Positions 9,061 through 17,697 are shown, numbered from the stretch's first letter. The stretch: 64,000 bases of DNA from Bordetella parapertussis (GCA_943331005.2 CALQJX020000001.1:248001-312000); one strand, 5' to 3'. Notes: generated from the sequence alone by a model not told the origin. Numbers and translations are program-made.

Positions 9061-10211
9061 TTTCCAGTTCCACGTGAACTCCCTATTTTCTACTTTTATT
9101 TTATATTATTAAATTTAATTATTATTTCCGTTCCACACTTTACAGTTCAATCTCTTTCAATCTTTTCTGCTGTCAGTTCTTTCTACCATTTACAATTACT
9201 TTTCACTTCCTCATTATCATCCGTTTCACGCGAAAGAATACCGGTTATATTTTTTTATCCCGTCTCTCTGTTTCTTATTATCGGTTTACATTAGCTTTAT
9301 TATCCGTGTCACACCAAGCAGTTCAAACGTTATTTATCATTTTAGCTGCCCGGTTCTAAGTACTGTTTTTAGAGCAACTATTATACCACTATCCGTTTCA
9401 CACGAAACATTACCAGCTTCAAATCACCATCCCCGCACTCCAATTCTTATTAGCTGTTCATACGCTGCAATAACTACATACACTATTATCTGTTTCACGC
9501 ATTACTGATCATTACCTTACTCACTACTACTGCCAAACAATATCTTCTCTGCGTATGCATACATGAGAACCTGCTCTTGTTGCAGCATCTCCTCACTTTC
9601 CAGTTTATATCACCTCTTATTCTCTCTCGCTCATCATTTCATTCATCTCTATTCTGTATAATTGTTCAGTTCCTACTTACCACTTCTGAAGAGGTCTATT
9701 CATCAGCCAGTTTTCTCAGTACCCTTCTTTCATAAATTATTGTTTCACACGAAACACTTTTGTGTGAAACAGTAACACCGTTACTCTTCTACCTTTCTCA
9801 CTCCACCTTCTTTTCCATTCATACCATACCTTTTGCTTTCCTTATCTTTTCATTCATAGTAGGGTAGCTGTTCTTACTTTTATAGGATCATATACTTCAT
9901 AGTACTTACCATTCATTCTTTTTTTCTTCTCCCCAATTTCTGTTTCATTCTCTTACTTCTTACATTCTTTAACCTTACACTGCTACTCCTAAGTCACCTA
10001 AATTTCCACTCTTCTATATACCTATAGGTCCATTCAGCTCTACTACTTATAGTCACAATAGCATCGCAGATCTTTTTTAGTAACCTTATACCCTTTCTAT
10101 TTCTTACTCATTCTTTGTTCATTAGGGCAACAGAAATCTATTGAGCTGTAGTTGGTACAGCCCATCAATTACTACTTGCCTCCCGTAAAATACTATTAGA
10201 TATTTTTTTTG
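9061..10211. other. 1.15 kb G-poor, pyrimidine-rich non-coding tract with parS-like half sites
   Basis: No plausible gene on either strand. The plus strand is strikingly poor in G and rich in C and T, unlike any other part of the window. It carries repeated variants of a ParB-site-like word: TTCCACGTGAAC (9069-9080), GTTTCACGCGAAAG (9223-9236), GTTTCACACGAAAC (9395-9408 and 9742-9755), TGTTTCACGC (9491-9500), and an inverted copy forming a hairpin at 9741-9771. Isolated GTTCCAC words also occur. The tract lies between a terminator and the 3' end of a barrel gene. Confidence 0.6.
9741..9771. repeat. Inverted repeat of a parS-like word
   Basis: TGTTTCACAC (9741-9750) and GTGTGAAACA (9762-9771) form perfect 10-bp arms around an 11-base spacer. 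The left arm continues into GAAAC, so the site reads as one full parS-like word followed by a half site facing it. It lies inside non-coding DNA, has no T-run and is not next to a stop codon, so a terminator role is unlikely. Confidence 0.6.
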
Positions 10212-10865
10212 CTACCTTAATCTGTAGCCTATACCAAGGTTGATACCAATTGGTTTCATACCATTCTCTGGCAGAATGTGGATGGACTGAGTGATCTGCA
10301 AATTGGGTGTTACATCATATATAAGTCCCTGCGTGAAGATGATACTCATATACTTTACACTGTTTGTAATGGTTGGGTCGTTTATAATATCTCTTCCATC
10401 TCTGGTTATAGATCTCTGTGTGTAGTTGCTATACTGTATGCCTGCCCCAAAATATGGATGTATTCTGCTCCTCTCATTCAGCAACTGATACTGTATGGTT
10501 AGCGGAACTGATACACTGCAAGGTCCATTCATATTTATACAAGCCTGCCTGCTATTAACACTTAGTAACCTGTCTATGTCTTTATAGCTTAATCCTGTTT
10601 CCAATCTAAATCTTGAAGTAAGTTTCATCCGCACCAATATCATACTGCACTGTTCTGCTGCCTTCTTAGTCTGCTCAGTTAGCACTATTGTGCCTGGTCT
10701 GTAGATACTATATACCTGCCTTTCAAACCCTATTGTGAGCCTCTTACTCATTCGGCAAGGACGTAATCTACCTTCATATCCTAGTGCCTTTGTTTCGCCC
10801 CATGGTAGTATAGTCAGCATTACTATTGCTGTCAAGAGACTCAGTATATGGTTTGGGCGTAGCAT
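10212..10865 (-). CDS. Probable outer-membrane beta-barrel protein
   Basis: 217 residues with an N-terminal hydrophobic signal (residues ~8-28). Downstream, amphipathic strands alternate in the style of small porin-like barrels (HPYFGAGIQYSNY, GLIYDVTPNLQITQSIHI, GINLGIGYRLR). The ending GYRLR lacks the classic terminal aromatic residue but fits a last barrel strand. The family is not recognised beyond this. It is transcribed toward the non-coding tract and divergently from mnmG, with a perfect 18-bp parS-like palindrome in between. Function is unknown; OmpW-like or PorT-like barrels are alternatives. Confidence 0.6.
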   Translation of the reverse strand: MLRPNHILSLLTAIVMLTILPWGETKALGYEGRLRPCRMSKRLTIGFERQVYSIYRPGTIVLTEQTKKAAEQCSMILVRMKLTSRFRLETGLSYKDIDRLLSVNSRQACINMNGPCSVSVPLTIQYQLLNERSRIHPYFGAGIQYSNYTQRSITRDGRDIINDPTITNSVKYMSIIFTQGLIYDVTPNLQITQSIHILPENGMKPIGINLGIGYRLR

Positions 10866-10922
10866 GTGCTATCCCCTAACGCACACTATTATCTTCTTAG
10901 TATGTAGACCTACAATTTATTT

Positions 10923-10940
10923 TGGTTCCACGTGGAACCA
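10923..10940. promoter_or_regulatory. parS-like palindrome upstream of mnmG
   Basis: TGGTTCCACGTGGAACCA is a perfect 18-bp palindrome containing the CACGTG core and GTTCC/GGAAC flanks of the broadly conserved ParB site. It lies between the divergent barrel gene and mnmG, about 120 bases before the mnmG start. Confidence 0.6.
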
Positions 10941-11044
10941 TTATTAATATTTATTTTACTATGTATACCCGTAATGCCATTGTCATATCCATTTGTATAA
11001 CACTTTTTATTCTCATGACCATCGCTGGTATCTGTATATCTATG

Positions 11045-11052
11045 TATCTTTG
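11045..11052 (+). promoter_or_regulatory. Candidate -7 box of mnmG (leaderless or short leader)
   Basis: TATCTTTG matches TAnnTTTG and ends only 5 bases before the mnmG ATG at 11058. If used, transcription would begin at or within a few bases of the start codon. A CTG at 11025-11027 may be a weak -33 element. Confidence 0.4.
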
Positions 11053-11057
11053 CTCCT

Positions 11058-12926
11058 ATGTTTCCTGAGTATGATGTTATAGTTGTTGGTGCCGGTCATG
11101 CCGGATGCGAGGCTGCAGCAGCAGCTGCCAACATGGGGTGCAAGGTGCTGCTTGTTACAATGAACATGCAGACCATAGCACAGATGAGTTGCAACCCTGC
11201 CATGGGTGGTATAGCCAAGGGTCAGATAGTAAGAGAGATAGATGCAATGGGTGGATATAGTGGCATTGTCAGCGACAAGAGCACTATCCAGTTCCGTATG
11301 CTGAACAAATCTAAAGGCCCGGGTATGTGGAGCCCCCGTACCCAGAACGACCGTATGGTCTTCGCCAATACCTGGAGGGAGATGCTGGAGCAAACCCCCA
11401 ATGTAGATTTCTGGCAGGATATGGTTACCGGACTGATTGTTTCACGTGGAACAATCAAGGGTGTGGTTACCGGACTGGGGCAGGAAATAAGGGCAAAGGC
11501 AGTAGTCCTTACCAACGGAACCTTCCTCAATGGGGTGATTCACGTAGGAGAAAAGCAGTTTGGCGGCGGCAGAATGGGAGAAAAAGGAGCTACAGGTATC
11601 ACCGAGCAGCTCGTGGAACTGGGTTTTGAGACCGCAAGACTTAAAACAGGTACCCCACCAAGGGTAGATGGAAGAAGTCTGGACTACTCTAAGATGGAAG
11701 AACAACACGGAGATGAAGAGGTAGTAGGCTTCTCCTACATGCCCGTGGAACGTGTAAAGGCAGAAAAACAACGTTGCTGCTGGATCACTTATACCAGCCC
11801 GGAGGTACATGATATACTAAAGACCGGCTTCGACCAGTCTCCCATGTATCAGGGAAGGATAAAAGGAAGCGGACCAAGGTATTGCCCCAGCATTGAAGAT
11901 AAAATTAACCGCTTCGCAGAAAGAGAAAGACATCAGCTCTTTGTAGAGCCCGAAGGATGGAATACGGTGGAGATATACGTGAACGGATTCAGTACCTCCC
12001 TGCCCGAAGAAGTACAGTACAATGCCTTGAAAAAAGTACCAGGTTTCGAGAATTGTCGTTTCTTCCGTCCCGGTTATGCTATCGAGTACGATTATTTCCC
12101 ACCAACACAGCTCAAATTCACCCTGGAAACTAAGCTGGTGAAACACCTTTTCTTTGCCGGACAGATAAATGGTACAACCGGTTATGAAGAAGCAGCCTGC
12201 CAGGGATTAATGGCGGGTATCAATGCAGCAAGGGCAGTAAAGGAAGAAGAACCGGTAATATTGCAGCGTAGCGATGCCTATATTGGGGTACTGATAGATG
12301 ACCTTATCAATAAAGGTACCGATGAACCTTATAGAATGTTTACCAGCAGGGCAGAATACCGCACGCTCTTGCGTCAGGATAATGCCGATTTCAGGTTAAC
12401 AGAACTGGGTGCCAAAATAGGTCTGGCCACACAGGAAAGACTGGATCTGATGCTGAGCAAAAAGCAAAAGGTTGCCGAAGTAAAGAAAATACTGTCAGAA
12501 TATGGTATCACTGCTGAAGAAGGAAACAATTTCCTGAAAGAAAATAATTCTGCAGAACTTACTGAAAGAACAAAAGCACTCAAATTGTTGCTTCGTCCGG
12601 GTATCGGCATCAAGGAAATGATAAATGCTATACCTCCTTTAGCGGCAAAAATAGGCGATGTAGACCCACTGGTACTAGAGCAGGTGGAAATACAGGCCAA
12701 ATACGACGTTTACATCGAAAAGGAACAGGAATTGGTAGCAAAAATGGCTACTTTAGAACATTTGATGATCCCGGAGAGCTTCAATTACGATAAATTGACA
12801 GCTATGTCTGCCGAAGCGCGTCAGAAACTCAATAAAATTAAACCCGCCACGTTGGGTCAGGCAAGCCGCATCAGCGGAGTGAACCCCAGCGATGTGCAGA
12901 TACTTATGGTGTACATGGGCCGTTAA
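11058..12926 (+). CDS. mnmG: tRNA uridine-5-carboxymethylaminomethyl modification enzyme MnmG
   Basis: FAD-dependent partner of MnmE (TrmE) that installs the cmnm5 group at wobble U34 of several tRNAs. 622 residues, normal length. The FAD-binding loop VVGAGHAGCEAA is at residues 9-20. Family blocks SCNPAMGGIAKG, KTGTPPRVDG, TSRAEYRTLLRQDNADFRLT and the C-terminal helical domain are intact. The start is fixed by the short N-terminus before the Rossmann strand. In-frame parS-like sequence lies at 11438-11453, so the coding region carries a second signal. recX follows after 49 bases and may be co-transcribed. Confidence 0.97.
   Translation: MFPEYDVIVVGAGHAGCEAAAAAANMGCKVLLVTMNMQTIAQMSCNPAMGGIAKGQIVREIDAMGGYSGIVSDKSTIQFRMLNKSKGPGMWSPRTQNDRMVFANTWREMLEQTPNVDFWQDMVTGLIVSRGTIKGVVTGLGQEIRAKAVVLTNGTFLNGVIHVGEKQFGGGRMGEKGATGITEQLVELGFETARLKTGTPPRVDGRSLDYSKMEEQHGDEEVVGFSYMPVERVKAEKQRCCWITYTSPEVHDILKTGFDQSPMYQGRIKGSGPRYCPSIEDKINRFAERERHQLFVEPEGWNTVEIYVNGFSTSLPEEVQYNALKKVPGFENCRFFRPGYAIEYDYFPPTQLKFTLETKLVKHLFFAGQINGTTGYEEAACQGLMAGINAARAVKEEEPVILQRSDAYIGVLIDDLINKGTDEPYRMFTSRAEYRTLLRQDNADFRLTELGAKIGLATQERLDLMLSKKQKVAEVKKILSEYGITAEEGNNFLKENNSAELTERTKALKLLLRPGIGIKEMINAIPPLAAKIGDVDPLVLEQVEIQAKYDVYIEKEQELVAKMATLEHLMIPESFNYDKLTAMSAEARQKLNKIKPATLGQASRISGVNPSDVQILMVYMGR
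11438..11453. promoter_or_regulatory. parS-like ParB site inside mnmG
   Basis: TGTTTCACGTGGAACA matches the ParB-site consensus TGTTNCACGTGNAACA at every defined position, and flanking bases extend the symmetry to 22 bp (GATTGTTT...GGAACAATC). It lies in the mnmG coding frame, encoding IVSRGTI. Confidence 0.75.
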
Positions 12927-12975
12927 AAAGAAAGGATATTTCGATTATCAATAAAAAACACCTCTCAATAACCCT

Positions 12976-13428
12976 ATGATAGAACCTGCCATACTCCATT
13001 ATTGCAAATACCAGGAACGCTGCCACAGCGAGGTACGCAATAAATTGTATGAATTGGGTTTGTTGACTCCGGGTGTAGAAAGCCAGCTTTCAGAACTCAT
13101 AGAAGCCGGTGTGCTGAACGAAGAACGTTTTGCAAAAGCCTATGCAAGGGGAAAATGGAGAATGTTGAAGTGGGGTAGGAATAAAATAGCACTAAATCTG
13201 AAACAAAAGAAGGTTTCCGATTATTGCATAAAAAAAGGACTGGCAGAAATAGATGGAGAAGAATATGAAGCAATTTTGATAAAACTGGCAGAAAAAAAGG
13301 CGGAAGAGCTCAAAAAAGAACGCAATATTGGGGTCAAAAGGCTCAAAATGTACCGTTTTCTGGTTATCAAGGGCTACGAGCAGGATCTTGTGAAATACGC
13401 GATTCTCAGGGCTTTGGATGAATTATAA
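12976..13428 (+). CDS. recX: Regulatory protein RecX
   Basis: Small helical modulator of RecA filament growth, cytoplasmic. 150 residues, normal size. Tandem three-helix repeats are visible: YQERCHSEVRNKLYELGL, LIEAGVLNEERFAKAYARGK and the C-terminal RFLVIKGYEQDLVKYAI. The motif EERFAKAYARGKWR is characteristic of the family. No recA lies nearby. It follows mnmG closely and is followed by a parS-like site at 13453-13466. Confidence 0.9.
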   Translation: MIEPAILHYCKYQERCHSEVRNKLYELGLLTPGVESQLSELIEAGVLNEERFAKAYARGKWRMLKWGRNKIALNLKQKKVSDYCIKKGLAEIDGEEYEAILIKLAEKKAEELKKERNIGVKRLKMYRFLVIKGYEQDLVKYAILRALDEL

Positions 13429-13452
13429 TATTATAGCGTTTTCACATGCAAC

Positions 13453-13466
13453 TTCACGTGAAACAA
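13453..13466. promoter_or_regulatory. parS-like site downstream of recX
   Basis: TTCACGTGAAACAA holds the perfect 10-bp core palindrome TTCACGTGAA and one full GAAAC arm; the reverse strand reads TTGTTTCACGTGAA. It departs from the consensus mainly in the left arm. A second partial copy, TTCACGTTAAAA, follows at 13473. The outer bases CAACTT/AAGTTG add symmetry. Confidence 0.5.
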
Positions 13467-13582
13467 GTTGTCTTCACGTTAAAAATATACAAATGATATA
13501 ATATTTATATTTCAAGTGCAGGTAATTGTTTTTAGCTGAGTATTTTTGCAGGGAGGAGTTTGAGGGATAGAAAATCTAACAC

Positions 13583-15154
13583 ATGAAAAAGAAACTACAA
13601 TTAATGGTATTGGTGCTGTTATCGGTAAGATCGGTAGCACAGATACCCTATGCCGAGCGTGCCAGAAATTATGTACGCCAATATGGTTCTTATGCTATTG
13701 CCGACCAGCGCTCCACCGGAGTGCCGGCTGCTGTCACATTAGGACAAGGTATATTAGAAACAGAAGCAGGCATCAGTGAGCTGATGGTGAAAGCCAACAA
13801 CCACTTTGGTGTGAAATGTAAGAACAACTGGCAGGGCGAGACTTTTTTGCATACCGATGATGCAAAAGATGAGTGTTTCAAGAAATATGCCGATGCAGAA
13901 CAATCCTATTACGACCACTCTGCACATCTCATGCGCAATCAGCGCTACAGCATACTCTTTACCTACTCACCTACAGACTATGCACGCTGGGCACATGGCC
14001 TCAAAAAATGTGGTTATGCTACCAATCCGCAATATGCTTATCAGCTCATCAAGATCATAGAAGAGTACAGATTGCAAGAGTTTACCTATGCCGCGCTGGA
14101 CAGTACTTATAAGATCAAGGGCATCACTCCCGATCCTATTCCTGATGAGCAGCCAATCGCAGCAACCCTGCAAAAAACAGATGTGCCGCAGCAGAGTATT
14201 AAGTCGGCAACAGAAGTAAAAACGAACACCACCAACACTACTACCACTACATCTGTTGCGGCAGTAACGGCATCAGCAGCAACTGCTGTAAAGAACGAAA
14301 ATACTACCCCTGCAGCAACATTTGCAGATACATCTTCTGCTACCGCCGCAGCTACTACAGACACCATAACCACCCCTATGGGCAAGGTGCTGATGGTGAA
14401 CGGATTGAAAGCGATCTACGTGCATAAAGACGAGCCGCTGCTGCCATATGCTGTGCAGTACAAGATCCGTTATGCGCATTTGCTGGAGATGAATGATCTT
14501 GCCGATGAGGCGCTACCTTTCGATACTTACATCTATCTGGAGAAGAAAAACACTACCGGACAGAAAAGTAAACATCAGGTGAAACAGGGCGAGACCATGC
14601 TCATGATCGCACAGGAAGAAGGCATCCAACTCAAGCGTCTTGCAGCACTCAATCTGCTCACAATATTCGAGCAGCCACAGGTTGGCACAGCCCTTTATCT
14701 GCAGGAGACCGCATCGGTGAAACCCGCTGTGAGAGACGTTATCGCGGTATATTCCGGTACTGTAGACGATGCAATAAATAACAATGTTACCTCCGAACCA
14801 GCCACCGGAGATCTCATTGATAAGCCCAAAGAAGAAGTAAGTTTTGGTATGGGTTTTGAAGCGCCGAAAGAAGCAGCGGCACCGCAAAAAAAGCAGGTAA
14901 CACCGCAGCCAAAACCGGCAACAGAGATTACCAGGCAGCCCTTCATGAAAGAAGATCCGCCGCAGCTGCAGCTGAAAAAACCGGCTACAGAAAAAGAGTA
15001 TAAAAAAGGCGATAAACTATACATAGTGCGCAAGGGCGATACCGCTTATTCCATTGCAAAAAGAAATGGGGTTACTGTAGCACAGCTGCTGAAGTGGAAC
15101 GACATAGAAGCACAGGATCTCAAAGCCGGACAAACCATAAGAGTAAAAGAATAA
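13583..15154 (+). CDS. LysM-containing glucosaminidase (peptidoglycan hydrolase)
   Basis: 523 residues, exported by a signal peptide ending near SVAQ (residue 20). Residues ~25-165 are a glucosaminidase/mannosyl-glycoprotein endo-beta-N-acetylglucosaminidase domain, with GVPAAVTLGQGILETEAG carrying the catalytic Glu and NNHFGVKCKNNWQGETF the family signature. A Thr/Ala-rich linker follows (~215-265). LysM-type repeats lie near 330-375 (HQVKQGETMLMIAQEEGIQL) and at the C-terminus (YIVRKGDTAYSIAKRNGVTV, ~475-523), with a weaker one between. It probably cleaves the glycan strand in cell separation or wall turnover. Its stop overlaps the hpt start by one base, so the two are coupled. Confidence 0.88.
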   Translation: MKKKLQLMVLVLLSVRSVAQIPYAERARNYVRQYGSYAIADQRSTGVPAAVTLGQGILETEAGISELMVKANNHFGVKCKNNWQGETFLHTDDAKDECFKKYADAEQSYYDHSAHLMRNQRYSILFTYSPTDYARWAHGLKKCGYATNPQYAYQLIKIIEEYRLQEFTYAALDSTYKIKGITPDPIPDEQPIAATLQKTDVPQQSIKSATEVKTNTTNTTTTTSVAAVTASAATAVKNENTTPAATFADTSSATAAATTDTITTPMGKVLMVNGLKAIYVHKDEPLLPYAVQYKIRYAHLLEMNDLADEALPFDTYIYLEKKNTTGQKSKHQVKQGETMLMIAQEEGIQLKRLAALNLLTIFEQPQVGTALYLQETASVKPAVRDVIAVYSGTVDDAINNNVTSEPATGDLIDKPKEEVSFGMGFEAPKEAAAPQKKQVTPQPKPATEITRQPFMKEDPPQLQLKKPATEKEYKKGDKLYIVRKGDTAYSIAKRNGVTVAQLLKWNDIEAQDLKAGQTIRVKE

Positions 15155-15690
15155 TGAGCAAAGAAATATCGCTTTTTGGCAAAACATTTGTGCCATTCAT
15201 AGAGCACGAAAAAATTGCAGCCCGCATCAAAGAGCTTGGTGCACAGCTGAATAAAGACTATGCCGGCGAAGAGCCGTTGCTCATAGCGGTGCTGAATGGT
15301 TCCTTCATTTTTGCGGCAGATCTGTTTCGCACGCTGGAGATCAATGCCTCTATTTCTTTTGTGAAACTGGCCTCTTACAAGGGTACTACCTCTACCGGAA
15401 ATGTAATAACAGCTATTGGACTGGAAGAGAACCTCAAAGACAGGCATGTGATACTGGTGGAAGACATCATAGACACGGGCAAAACACTCAGTGCCTTTCT
15501 GCCGGAGATAAAGCAGCGTGGCCCTGCCTCTGTTAAGATCGCTACATTTCTCACCAAGCCCGATGCGCTGAAGTATGATGTGAAAGCCGATTACACAGCC
15601 TTCGAGATAGAGAACAAATTTGTACTGGGCTACGGCCTGGATTATGATGGCTTCGGGCGAAACCTCCCCGACCTGTATATACTGAAATAA
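15154..15690 (+). CDS. hpt: Hypoxanthine phosphoribosyltransferase
   Basis: Salvages hypoxanthine/guanine with PRPP to IMP/GMP in the cytoplasm. 178 residues from ATG 15154 (TAATG overlap with the glucosaminidase stop). A longer frame from 15094 adds 20 residues from inside the previous gene and is rejected because the family begins at SLFGKTFVPFIEHEKI. The PRPP loop HVILVEDIIDTGKTLSAFL and FVKLASYKGTTSTG are intact, and DYTAFEIENKFVLGYGLDYDG is the family C-terminal signature. A strong hairpin terminator follows. Confidence 0.95.
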   Translation: MSKEISLFGKTFVPFIEHEKIAARIKELGAQLNKDYAGEEPLLIAVLNGSFIFAADLFRTLEINASISFVKLASYKGTTSTGNVITAIGLEENLKDRHVILVEDIIDTGKTLSAFLPEIKQRGPASVKIATFLTKPDALKYDVKADYTAFEIENKFVLGYGLDYDGFGRNLPDLYILK

Positions 15691-15721
15691 AAAAACGGCA
15701 ACCTAAAAGTTGCCGTTTTTG
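15691..15721. terminator. Bidirectional terminator between hpt and the DUF4783-like gene
   Basis: A 12-bp stem AAAAACGGCAAC/GTTGCCGTTTTT with a 6-base loop has T-runs on both strands. It ends hpt on the plus strand and the convergent 15743-16141 gene on the minus strand. Confidence 0.9.
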
Positions 15722-15742
15722 TTTATCCCATCCGGGAAAATA

Positions 15743-16141
15743 TTATTCTTTGTTCATCCTTATTTCCTGCAGATAGTACGTTGCGTCTTTCAGCTTCATC
15801 AGAATATAGACATTGTATTTACTGCCGCTTGGTGTTATAAGGCTGCCTATTATGAACTTCGAAGTGTTGTTTGGAGAACCATTGTCCATAATAAGGAAAT
15901 CCTTAGGGATATTCTTATCAAAGAAGTCCTTAAGAACAATTTCCGCCTGGTTGCGGCTATATATCGTCTGGTTACTGTTAATTGTTACCGGAACTATATT
16001 GTCGAAATACTTCGAAAGATCTTCTATACGGTTGTTCTTAATAGCATTTACTACGTCCTCCATTGGTGGTCGTGATGTTTGTGCCTGAACCGTAAAAAAG
16101 AATAAAGTACAACTAACTAATAATAATATTAAATTTTTCAT
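15743..16141 (-). CDS. Secreted DUF4783-like protein
   Basis: 132 residues from ATG 16141; the frame extends to 16165, but the signal peptide (MKNLILLLVSCTLFFFTVQAQ) starts at the internal Met. The mature domain (~110 residues) has the NTF2-like pattern of Bacteroidota DUF4783: AIKNNRIEDLSKYFDNIVPVTI, then a QAEIVLKDFFDKN helix, then strands YNVYILMKLKDATYYLQEI. The function of this family is unknown; a lipocalin-like or cystatin-like binding role is a guess. Convergent with hpt. Confidence 0.7.
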   Translation of the reverse strand: MKNLILLLVSCTLFFFTVQAQTSRPPMEDVVNAIKNNRIEDLSKYFDNIVPVTINSNQTIYSRNQAEIVLKDFFDKNIPKDFLIMDNGSPNNTSKFIIGSLITPSGSKYNVYILMKLKDATYYLQEIRMNKE

Positions 16142-16343
16142 ACTGTTAAAAATGAACCAACGCACTCTTCATAAACGCCGCACAATAATTACAGCAAAAA
16201 TGAAGCCAAAAATTTCAAAATGTTAAGATCTACTGAAAAAAACAGCTCAAATCGTAAAAGTATTCCCATTTACCGGGGTAAAGGGTATCAAATATACCAA
16301 CTTTAACATTACAAAAGCAAGCGGTAAAAAAAATTAAAACACT

Positions 16344-16388
16344 AAAAAAGCAACACAGCACAAACAAATATTATGTGTGCTATGTTGC
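16344..16388 (-). terminator. Terminator after the rhomboid-like operon
   Basis: GCAACA/TGTTGC and AGCACA/TGTGCT pair across one mismatch (16350-16388). On the minus strand the stem is followed by a T6 run. It lies about 50 bases after the stop at 16440. The rest of 16166-16439 shows nothing recognisable. Confidence 0.6.
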
Positions 16389-16439
16389 TGCTAACGTCAC
16401 TGTTCTATCTCACAACCGCTAAAAACAAAGTTTGGAGTA

Positions 16440-16829
16440 TCAGGCGCTCAGTCGGTAAGACGACGAGTCGAGCTGTACAAGTGTATTCTGAATATGGCGT
16501 TTCACCACACGGCTTTTTGCTATAGCAAAGGTGGCACTCAGCAGGGTTTTAAGGTCGGCTTTCAGTGGGCTTTCCAGTACTTTCAGGGCCCTGCTTTTGC
16601 TGAAGTATATTGTTGTTCTCTTTTTCATAACATCCAGGTTTTGATAAGTGTAATGCAAAACCTGTGCCAACTCGAATGCATTTGGCAGGTACCCGGCAAA
16701 AGTTAACAATCCTATGACGGATTTATATGCAGCTGGCATATAGTGCCGGAAGCATTTGTAACCATCGGTTAAAGAAAAAAATTTCAGGAAATTGGAATGG
16801 CAAAACTGGCAGTAGCTATTTGCCGGCAT
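16440..16829 (-). CDS. Small hypothetical protein following the rhomboid-like gene
   Basis: 129 residues from an ATG overlapping the end of the rhomboid-like gene by 14 bases; an internal Met at residue 31 is an alternative start. Four cysteines lie in the first 30 residues (CQFC, then Cys 26). The middle is moderately hydrophobic (SVIGLLTFAGYLPNAFELAQVL) and the C-terminus basic and helical. No family is recognised. The overlap with the upstream gene and the terminator just downstream favour real translation, but composition alone does not prove it. Confidence 0.45.
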   Translation of the reverse strand: MPANSYCQFCHSNFLKFFSLTDGYKCFRHYMPAAYKSVIGLLTFAGYLPNAFELAQVLHYTYQNLDVMKKRTTIYFSKSRALKVLESPLKADLKTLLSATFAIAKSRVVKRHIQNTLVQLDSSSYRLSA

Positions 16830-17697
16830 TGGTCAGAAAATCGCGCTCTTCCTTGCTCAGCGATTTGTAGCCTTTCTGGTTTATTTTGTCCAGCAGCTCA
16901 TCTACACGTTGTTGTGCATTGTTCTGACTAGGCTCAAATTTGATGCGGTTACCCTTGTTCTTTATATTTTGGCCGGGTGTCACGCTGCGCTCCATCATAC
17001 CATAGATACTGTATATCCACAGAGATGGGTTATAGCCTGCCTGCAGCAGTTTTATATAGGCAAATCCCATCAGCCCGCCACCAACAACCATGGCTATCAT
17101 AGGTACCCAGTAGCCTGTTCCTATTATGGTGAGTACACCAAACACGCCTGCAACAGCCATAATGGGTACGCTGAAGGTATCTGAGAGGTAAAATCTGTAT
17201 TTGGGGGATATAGTAAGGGTAGCAGCACACATGCCCATAATGCCCGCCCTGGGGCCCAGTATCAGTGGAGGGCAATTGCCCAGATCGCCGGGCAGTAGCT
17301 GTGCCAGTAGATAGAACACGCCTCCCATCAGTATACTGTAAAAGAACACAGCAGCAATATGCTTCTTACCTACCAGCATTTGCAACACAGAACCAAACAT
17401 ATACAGCCACAGCATATTGCTCAGCATCTCCATAAAACTGTTGGGGAAATGCAGGATGCCGTAGGTGAAGATGGTCCACCATTTTTGCGGGAGCTGAGCC
17501 AGATGTGGCAGACCCAGATTGGGAAGAAAGAACTCGTTGAACTTATCGGCAGAAAGATTCACGATCATACCTACCGCCCAAGATATGGCCAGTGTGATGT
17601 AGGCACCTGAAATAAAAAAAACCAGCTTCAGTATCGCATTATTATCATAGCCCGGCATGTAGGGCAACAATGACTTTTTCCCACTCTTTTTCATCAC
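16816..17697 (-). CDS. Rhomboid-family membrane protein lacking catalytic residues
   Basis: 293 residues with six or more membrane helices. Rhomboid landmarks are present: WWTIFTYGILH in loop 1, NMLWLYMFGSVL in helix 2, and GPRAGIMGMCAAT at the place of the GxSG active-site motif. At that place Arg150 replaces the catalytic serine, and the helix 6 segment VVGGGLMGFAYI lacks the partner histidine. It is therefore predicted to be proteolytically dead, an iRhom-like pseudoprotease. The C-terminal tail (RVDELLDKINQKGYKSLSKEERDFL) is a short soluble domain seen after Bacteroidota rhomboids (DUF6576-like). It may bind and traffic membrane clients instead of cutting them. Active paralogues may exist elsewhere in the genome. 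Confidence 0.75.
   Translation of the reverse strand: MMKKSGKKSLLPYMPGYDNNAILKLVFFISGAYITLAISWAVGMIVNLSADKFNEFFLPNLGLPHLAQLPQKWWTIFTYGILHFPNSFMEMLSNMLWLYMFGSVLQMLVGKKHIAAVFFYSILMGGVFYLLAQLLPGDLGNCPPLILGPRAGIMGMCAATLTISPKYRFYLSDTFSVPIMAVAGVFGVLTIIGTGYWVPMIAMVVGGGLMGFAYIKLLQAGYNPSLWIYSIYGMMERSVTPGQNIKNKGNRIKFEPSQNNAQQRVDELLDKINQKGYKSLSKEERDFLTNAGK

Noticed and set aside
9061..10211. Tract considered as a degraded gene
   Set aside because: No residual frame is visible in any of six frames and base composition is unlike coding DNA here.
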